Assembly (NCBI RefSeq): GCF_020169515.1
Contig: NZ_JAHMHW010000006.1
Span: 124,001 to 188,000, forward strand
Length of the DNA stretch: 64,000 nt
Source: Paenibacillus vietnamensis
Lineage (GTDB): Bacteria; Bacillota; Bacilli; Paenibacillales; Paenibacillaceae
Direction of reading: 5' to 3'
Within the stretch, counting starts at the first letter, position 1, and every line of letters starts with the position of its first letter. The position numbers and the translations under genes are program-made. Under the pieces are notes generated by a model. That model worked only from the letters and a program-made list of their open reading frames with translations, had not been told where the DNA came from and made no database searches. Of the stretch, positions 58,971 through 64,000 are shown piece after piece.

Positions 58971-61358
58971 ATGAACCGCAGCAGAATCGTAACGAATATC
59001 AACTTGGACTGGAAGTTTTACAGAGGGGACGAGCCTAAGGCCTGGTATAAAGGGCTGGACGATTCAGGCTGGCGGAAAGTGACTTTGCCGCACGACTGGT
59101 CCGTAGAAGAGCCGTTTTCAGAGGAGCATTCGAGCGGAACCGGTTATTTGCCGGGCGGAATCGGCTGGTACAGGAAAGCCTTTACGCTCCCGCAGCATTT
59201 AGAGGGGAAACGGGTGTACATCACCTTCGAGGGCGTCTACAACTATTCCCAGGTATGGTGCAACAGCTATTACATCGGGCAAAGACCTTTCGGCTACAGT
59301 ACGTTCACCTATGATCTGACCGATTTCGTCCGCTTCGGAGGCGGGGACAATGTCATCTCGGTCAAGGTGAATCACAAGGATATTGCGGATTCCAGATGGT
59401 TTACGGGGTCGGGCATTTACAGGGATGTGTACCTGACCGTTACGGATCAGATCCATATCGATCAATACGGGGTGTTCGTCACGACGCCGGCGGTATCCGT
59501 GGAACAGGCGACCGTAGCCGTTCAGGTCCGTTTGGCCAACGAAACATTAGAGGATGCGCAGGTTCAAATCCAAAACACGCTGCTGGACGATACCGGAGCT
59601 GTAGTCGGAGCAGCAGCGGGCTCCGTATCGGCAGCAGGCGGAGAGGGAGCGGAAGCCGGTCAAACGATCACCGTGAAAAAACCGAAGCTGTGGTCGCCGG
59701 ATACGCCTTATTTGTACTCGCTCTCGACGGAGCTGCTGAAGGACGGCGAGGTGATCGACCGCGTCATTACGCCCGTAGGCATAAGGTGGTTCTCGTTTGA
59801 TGCGGATAAAGGCTTTTTCTTAAACGGCGTGAATATGAAAATGAAAGGCGTATGCGTCCATCACGACGCAGGCGCGCTCGGCGCCGCGGTTCCCGCGAAG
59901 GTATGGGTTCGCAGGCTGACGGCGCTTAAGGAAATGGGCTGCAATGCGATCCGGATGAGCCACAACCCGCCTGCTCCGAATTTGCTCGATCTATGCGACC
60001 AAATGGGCTTTCTCGTCATTGATGAAGCCTTCGACGAATGGGAAGGCGTCAAGAACAAGTGGTCGACCGGCCACAATGTGTATCCTCCAAAGCACTACGG
60101 CTATTACGAGGATTTTCCGGAGTGGGGCGAACGGGACCTCAAGGACATGGTGCTTAGAGACCGCAACCACCCGTCCATTATCATGTGGAGCATCGGCAAC
60201 GAGGTGGATTATCCGAACGACCCGTACTGCCATCCTTATTTTGAATCGATGACCGGCAACAACGACGCGAACAAACCTGCAGCCGAAAGACAATACGACC
60301 CGAATAAGCCCAATGCCGAGAGACTGGCGACCATCGCCAGACGGCTTGTGAAATACGTGAAGGATTGCGACACGACAAGACCAGTTACGGCAGCGCTGGC
60401 GTTTCCGGAATTGTCTAATCTGACGGGATATGCCGAAGCGCTGGATATCGTCGGATACAACTACAAAGAGCATCTGTACGAGGAAGATCATCAAACGTAT
60501 GAGGGCAGAGTCCTCTACGGCAGCGAGAACAGCTCCAGTCTGGAGGCTTGGCTGGCCGTCCGGGATAACGATTATATGAGCGCCCAGTTCATCTGGACCG
60601 GGATCGATTATTTGGGCGAAGCAAAAGGCTGGCCCGTCCGGGTTGCGCCTGCAGGCTTTCTCGATCTTGCCGGGTTCAGGAAAGCCGGCTTCTATTACCG
60701 CCAAAGCTTGTGGAGCAGTGAGCCGATGGCGTTCCTCACCGCGATGAAGCAAGAAGAGGACAACCTTAGAGGCAACCGCAGGTGGACGGGCGGCGCCCCT
60801 CATTGGAACTGGGAAGCCGGCGAGCTGCTTAAGGTCACCTGCCATACGAACTGCGAAGAAGCGGAGCTGTTCCTGAACGGCAGATCTCTGGGAACGCGAA
60901 AACTGAGCGACGCTCCGGAATACTGCCTGACCTGGGAGGTCGGCTTCGAGGAGGGGACGTTGACCGTCGCAGCAACAGGACGGGACGGTAACAGCTATAC
61001 CTGCGAGCTGATTACAGCCGCAAAACCGGAAGCGCTGGCGATGAGCGCCGATTGCGCCGAGCTGAAAGCCGACGGGCAGGATTTGGCGCATGTCGAAATC
61101 CAAATTGCCGACGGCAGCGGAAACCTGGTTTATTGGGCCGATCACGAAATCCGGCTGTCCATTGAGGGGCCGGGAGAAATCATCGGCATGGAAAACGGTG
61201 ACATTCAAGATCTGGAGCCTTACAGCTCAAGAGTCAGAAAAGCGCACCGCGGCAAGCTGCTTGCTTACATCCGGACGACAGCCGAGCCGGGGCAAGTGGT
61301 TGTAAGGGCCGAAGCGCAGGGCCTCGAGCCGGCCCAAGTCGTGATTACGTCCGCTTAA
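58971..61358 (+). CDS. GH2-family beta-galactosidase-like glycosidase
   Basis: The protein has 795 residues. The sugar-binding sandwich (about 10-165), immunoglobulin-like domain (about 170-275) and TIM barrel (about 280-600) are followed by DUF4982-like and C-terminal immunoglobulin-like domains (about 610-795). Acid/base E411 is in IMWSIGNEVDYP and the nucleophile is E519 in LYGSENSS; MKGVCVHHDAGALG and RMSHNPPAPNLLDLCD are GH2 signatures. There is no signal peptide, so it is cytoplasmic. It probably cleaves a beta-galactoside or related glycoside. GGGGAGACAGAGG precedes the ATG. It is probably controlled by the divergent AraC regulator. Confidence 0.9.
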   Translation: MNRSRIVTNINLDWKFYRGDEPKAWYKGLDDSGWRKVTLPHDWSVEEPFSEEHSSGTGYLPGGIGWYRKAFTLPQHLEGKRVYITFEGVYNYSQVWCNSYYIGQRPFGYSTFTYDLTDFVRFGGGDNVISVKVNHKDIADSRWFTGSGIYRDVYLTVTDQIHIDQYGVFVTTPAVSVEQATVAVQVRLANETLEDAQVQIQNTLLDDTGAVVGAAAGSVSAAGGEGAEAGQTITVKKPKLWSPDTPYLYSLSTELLKDGEVIDRVITPVGIRWFSFDADKGFFLNGVNMKMKGVCVHHDAGALGAAVPAKVWVRRLTALKEMGCNAIRMSHNPPAPNLLDLCDQMGFLVIDEAFDEWEGVKNKWSTGHNVYPPKHYGYYEDFPEWGERDLKDMVLRDRNHPSIIMWSIGNEVDYPNDPYCHPYFESMTGNNDANKPAAERQYDPNKPNAERLATIARRLVKYVKDCDTTRPVTAALAFPELSNLTGYAEALDIVGYNYKEHLYEEDHQTYEGRVLYGSENSSSLEAWLAVRDNDYMSAQFIWTGIDYLGEAKGWPVRVAPAGFLDLAGFRKAGFYYRQSLWSSEPMAFLTAMKQEEDNLRGNRRWTGGAPHWNWEAGELLKVTCHTNCEEAELFLNGRSLGTRKLSDAPEYCLTWEVGFEEGTLTVAATGRDGNSYTCELITAAKPEALAMSADCAELKADGQDLAHVEIQIADGSGNLVYWADHEIRLSIEGPGEIIGMENGDIQDLEPYSSRVRKAHRGKLLAYIRTTAEPGQVVVRAEAQGLEPAQVVITSA

Positions 61359-61392
61359 CCGCTCAGCAGGCGACGGCCAATATTTCATATGC

Positions 61393-61427
61393 AAGGAGAC
61401 AATGCTAACCGTTGTCTTCTTTTTTTT
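61393..61427 (+). terminator. terminator of the GH2 gene
   Basis: AAGGAGACAA (61393-61402) pairs with TTGTCTTCTT (61412-61421) with a G-U pair, followed by a run of T. It lies 34 nt after the stop. Confidence 0.8.
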
Positions 61428-61446
61428 GCATTTTTTCTAACTACGT

Positions 61447-61755
61447 ATGTCCGGAAGAATCGCAGAGGAACGGCCGTCAGTCTCGATTCGATTAACCCGA
61501 AGGAATACGCGAATCAGGATCCCGCCGAAACGAGCGCCCAGCGGCAAGCAAGCGATCTCCCTCGCCTTAACGCAGCTTACGGCCGAGCAGCAAACCGTCA
61601 TTGAGCTGAGAATTATTCAAGGCTACTCGGTCGCCGAAACCGCCGGATTGATGAACAAGCAGGAGGTCGCCGTTCGCGTCATGCAGCACAGGGCGCTGCA
61701 CCATCTGGCCGCCATTATGCTTATGATTCACATAAATGGATTTCTTGCTGGCTAA
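61447..61755 (+). pseudogene. orphan ECF-sigma region 4 fragment
   Basis: The frame encodes 102 residues. Its second half, LTAEQQTVIELRIIQGYSVAETAGLMNKQEVAVRVMQHRAL in parts (AEQQTVIELRIIQGYSVAET, KQEVAVRVMQHRALHHLAAI), closely follows region 4 of ECF sigma factors, the -35 recognition HTH. Region 2 is missing, the first 40 residues are Arg-rich without similarity, and no ribosome site is seen. A decayed ECF sigma gene is the likeliest reading. Confidence 0.65.
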
Positions 61756-61777
61756 TTTGCCCAAACCTCCTCTTATC

Positions 61778-61875
61778 CGCCAAATAACTGGAATTCGTGT
61801 ATATAAATTGACCGAAATCCCCGTTTCGAGATCATTCGGTTATTTTTATATACATCAAATCCCGTTATATTATCC
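61778..61875. repeat. intergenic imperfect palindrome, family A
   Basis: The left arm CCAAATAACTGGAATTCGTG (from 61780) and the right arm TACATCAAATCCCGTTATAT (61851-61870) are inverted copies extended by TATATAAA/TTTATATA. It lies in the gap 61756-62073, with no gene. The AAATAAC-GG-ATTC-GTGTAT core matches the copies at 6.4 and 36.4 kb. Confidence 0.65.
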
Positions 61876-62073
61876 GGAAACGCATCATCCAGATGAATAA
61901 ATGGACTAAATCCAATTACTCACTCTCCGCGCCTCCATTCTCTAGCAGCACACATTACCCGTCATCGTGCCCAACCGGCAATGCTGCAACATTCCTTTCT
62001 TTTTGTGTATAATCAGGATTGAATTGTTCCAATTTGCAACAGTCTATTCTTGATTAAAAAGCGAGGAAACCCA

Positions 62074-63915
62074 ATGAAAATCAAAGTGCTGGCAATTGCA
62101 CCTTATCCCGGATTAAAAGGGCTGCTGGAAAGCATCGCCCTCGAAGATCCGCGGATCGATATGGACATTGAAATCGCCGACCTGCAAAATGCGGTGCCCA
62201 TCGTAACCGGAACTAAAAGGCATCCTTATGACATTATTATCAGCCGCGGGGGCACCGCTTCCGTCATCAGGGAGCATATTTCCACGCCGGTCGTAGATAT
62301 TCCCGTCTCCGGCTACGATATTTTGCGCGTGCTGACTTTGGTGAAGGACTCCAGCACCCAGGTGGCTATCATCGGCTTCCCCAACATTTGCCGCGGGGCG
62401 GCCGCCGTATCGAGCCTGCTGGATGTGGACATTCCGATCTACTCGATCGAGCACGCCTCAGAGGTTCCTTCCGCCCTGCAAACCGCCCTCGGCCACGGGG
62501 CAAAAATCGTGCTCGGAGACGCCGTTACGGTAAGCACCGCCGAGGAGATGGGCTATAACGGCATCCTGATCACATCGGGGCGCGAATCCGTGCTTGAGGC
62601 GCTGTCGGAGGTCAAGCGCATCCATGACGCTCTTCTGAAGGCACGGGAAAACGAGCGTTTTTTCGAACATATGCTGGAGCATCACCGGACAGGCGTGCTG
62701 GCGCTGGACAGTCAGGGCGTCATCCGTTATGCCAACCATGCCGCCTCATCTTTGCTCGGCTACGACAATTCGGTCATGCGGGGCATGCACCTGAAGGGGA
62801 TCGATCCGATCTGGGGCCGATACCTGGAGGAAGCCTCCAAAAGCGATACCACCGCAGAAAGCCGGCAAAAAACGAAATGGTTTTATAAACGGCAGATGAA
62901 GGTGGAAATCGTCGTGCCCGCCCAGGCGAAGGAGCATGCCTTTCTCGTCTATATGTACCCTCTGGAGATCCAGTCGAACAGCCCGGTTCCAAGCAGCTTT
63001 GAAGTGAACGGCCGCATCGCCGCCTTCGCTCAGGTGATCGGCTCGAGCGTGACGATTCAGCAAACCGTAAAACGCGCAAAGTCGCTGGCCCAGACGGACA
63101 AGCCGATCTGGATCGCCGGGGAAGCCGGCAGCGGGAAATCTTTATTCTCGCAGGCAATCCATTCGGCCAGCGGCCGAAGCGGCGATGCGTTATACGTCAT
63201 TCCCTGCAACACGACAACGGAGGTCGAGCTGGAGACGGTTTTATTCGGCAATGAATCGGCGCCCGGACTGCTTTATACCGAGTCGGTCGGGACGGTATGC
63301 CTGCAGCAAATTCAGCACACCGGACGGCAGCTGCAGCAGAAGCTGCTCTCAGCGATGCAAGCCGGAGCCCATCCGCGCCTGATCGTCACTTCCTTGCAGC
63401 CGGCCAAAACCCTGCTGAAAAAAGAGGAAATGGAGGACGGGTTCGTCCGGCAATTCGCCAATACGAGCCTGCAAATCCCGCCGCTCCGCGAGCGTCTCGA
63501 GGATATCGGGGAAATCGCCCGCGTCCTGATCGCAGGCTACAACTCCCGGCACGGCAAGCAAATCGTCGGAATCAGGCAGTCCGTGCTGGAAGAGGACCTG
63601 ATGCAGAAGCTGTGGCCGGGCAACATCCGGCAGCTGAAGCTGGTGCTGGAGTGCATGCTGGCGGCTGCAAACGGCAACTATATCGATACCAAGGAAGCCC
63701 AGGAAGGCTGGCAGAAGGTGCGGGAATCGCTGCAGACGGAAGCCGCAAGCCACAATGCGCTGGTCAACCTGTCGGGAACGTGGGATGAAATCGAGAAAAG
63801 GATATTATGGGAGATTTTGCAACAGGAAGGCATGAATCAGTCCAAAACGGCGAACCGGTTAGGCATTAACCGCTCCACCTTATGGCGGAAACTCAAGAAC
63901 ATGTTGCAATATTAA
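62074..63915 (+). CDS. PrpR-type regulator with degenerate AAA+ domain
   Basis: The protein has 613 residues. The N-terminal PrpR_N sensor (about 1-180; DIIISRGGTASVIREH and ILITSGRESVLEAL) is followed by PAS (about 195-250), an AAA+ domain (about 320-530) and a Fis-type HTH (about 590-612, SKTANRLGINRSTLWRKL). Walker A is kept (GEAGSGKS, 349-356). The Walker B end GTVCLQQI lacks the usual Asp-Glu, and the GAFTGA sigma-54 loop is missing between ETVLFG and the Walker B strand. It therefore probably does not activate sigma-54 polymerase. ATG 62074 has GAGGA upstream; TTG 62050 is in frame without one. A sigma-A promoter follows at 63928-63956. Confidence 0.85.
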   Translation: MKIKVLAIAPYPGLKGLLESIALEDPRIDMDIEIADLQNAVPIVTGTKRHPYDIIISRGGTASVIREHISTPVVDIPVSGYDILRVLTLVKDSSTQVAIIGFPNICRGAAAVSSLLDVDIPIYSIEHASEVPSALQTALGHGAKIVLGDAVTVSTAEEMGYNGILITSGRESVLEALSEVKRIHDALLKARENERFFEHMLEHHRTGVLALDSQGVIRYANHAASSLLGYDNSVMRGMHLKGIDPIWGRYLEEASKSDTTAESRQKTKWFYKRQMKVEIVVPAQAKEHAFLVYMYPLEIQSNSPVPSSFEVNGRIAAFAQVIGSSVTIQQTVKRAKSLAQTDKPIWIAGEAGSGKSLFSQAIHSASGRSGDALYVIPCNTTTEVELETVLFGNESAPGLLYTESVGTVCLQQIQHTGRQLQQKLLSAMQAGAHPRLIVTSLQPAKTLLKKEEMEDGFVRQFANTSLQIPPLRERLEDIGEIARVLIAGYNSRHGKQIVGIRQSVLEEDLMQKLWPGNIRQLKLVLECMLAAANGNYIDTKEAQEGWQKVRESLQTEAASHNALVNLSGTWDEIEKRILWEILQQEGMNQSKTANRLGINRSTLWRKLKNMLQY

Positions 63916-63956
63916 ACACTATTGCCGTTGATACGCAACAACACGTCCCTTATAAT
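63903..63956 (+). promoter_or_regulatory. sigma-A promoter with GTTGC/GCAAC repeats, pointing out of the window
   Basis: TTGATA (63928-63933) and TATAAT (63951-63956) are exactly 17 bp apart. GTTGC (63903-63907) and GCAAC (63935-63939) flank and overlap the -35 box as an inverted repeat. TTTGCAAC is also found upstream of the regulator gene (near 62032-62039). It probably drives the next gene, beyond 64000. Confidence 0.6.
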
Positions 63957-64000
63957 AAGCGTATAAAGCGCATTTATATTATTGTATTGCATATTACAAC

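Noticed and set aside
59991-61208. 405-codon open frame antisense to the GH2 gene
   Set aside because: The sense strand has both catalytic Glu motifs; the antisense frame has no start signal.

Overview
The window looks like chromosomal DNA of a Paenibacillus-like member of the Bacillota (Paenibacillaceae). The reasons are moderately high GC with AT-rich intergenic DNA, strong AGGAGG-type ribosome binding sites, YesM/YesN two-component pairs beside CUT1 sugar transporters that lack their own ATPase, an MhqR quinone regulon, a yjlC-ndh pair and a BirA-controlled biotin operon. No rRNA, tRNA, CRISPR array, prophage or intact insertion sequence was recognised.

Layout. 0-6.2 kb: a secreted TolB-like propeller protein, a stand-alone CheY-like receiver, and a convergent, overlapping pair made of a receiver-SARP regulator and a very large 7TMR-DISM hybrid kinase carrying two kinase modules. 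6.6-15.7 kb: an alpha-galactoside uptake locus (GH36 enzyme, binding protein, YesN, YesM, two permeases) whose two divergent transport promoters share a 20-bp motif at identical distance from the -10 box. 16.1-21.5 kb: a BCCT transporter, a flavin reductase and the mhqR-P-O-D quinone-stress genes with two matching operators. 22-30.7 kb: assorted genes (DUF1835, MBL-fold, GlsB-like, GDYXXLXY membrane protein, a tandem winged-helix protein, an alkyltransferase-like protein) and yjlC-ndh. 30.7-32.6 kb: a chromosomal ParM-like actin and a ParR-like partner flanked by 10-bp-phased iterons. 32.7-36.2 kb: greA, thuA-like, a truncated GNAT and a GMC oxidoreductase. 36.7-43.8 kb: rlmN and bioA-D-B-F-H-C behind a BirA operator. 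43.9-46.4 kb: a c-di-GMP-I riboswitch and terminator in front of a PAS-GGDEF-EAL-PilZ protein. 46.4-61.4 kb: a ThuA-like protein, a Bax-inhibitor protein, two tandem small paralogues of unknown function, a GT4 glycosyltransferase, catalase, a secreted helical protein, peptidase T, a soluble DUF2156 protein, an aldo/keto reductase and an AraC/GH2 beta-galactosidase pair. 61.4-64 kb: an orphan sigma region-4 fragment and a PrpR-type regulator whose AAA+ core is degenerate, followed by a promoter pointing out of the window.

How it fits together. Much of the window is sugar sensing, import and hydrolysis (GH36, GH2, ThuA-like proteins, GMC oxidoreductase, YesMN, AraC), mixed with redox and quinone stress (mhq genes, catalase, flavin reductase, Rex-like site before yjlC-ndh), cofactor synthesis (biotin) and c-di-GMP signalling.

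The least explained material is (i) the chromosomal parMR-like cassette with phased GTATTAC/GTAATAC repeats on both sides, (ii) the tandem small-protein pair at 48.3-49.0 kb, (iii) several families of dispersed intergenic repeats that recur across the window, and (iv) the PrpR-like regulator that has lost its sigma-54 and Walker B motifs.
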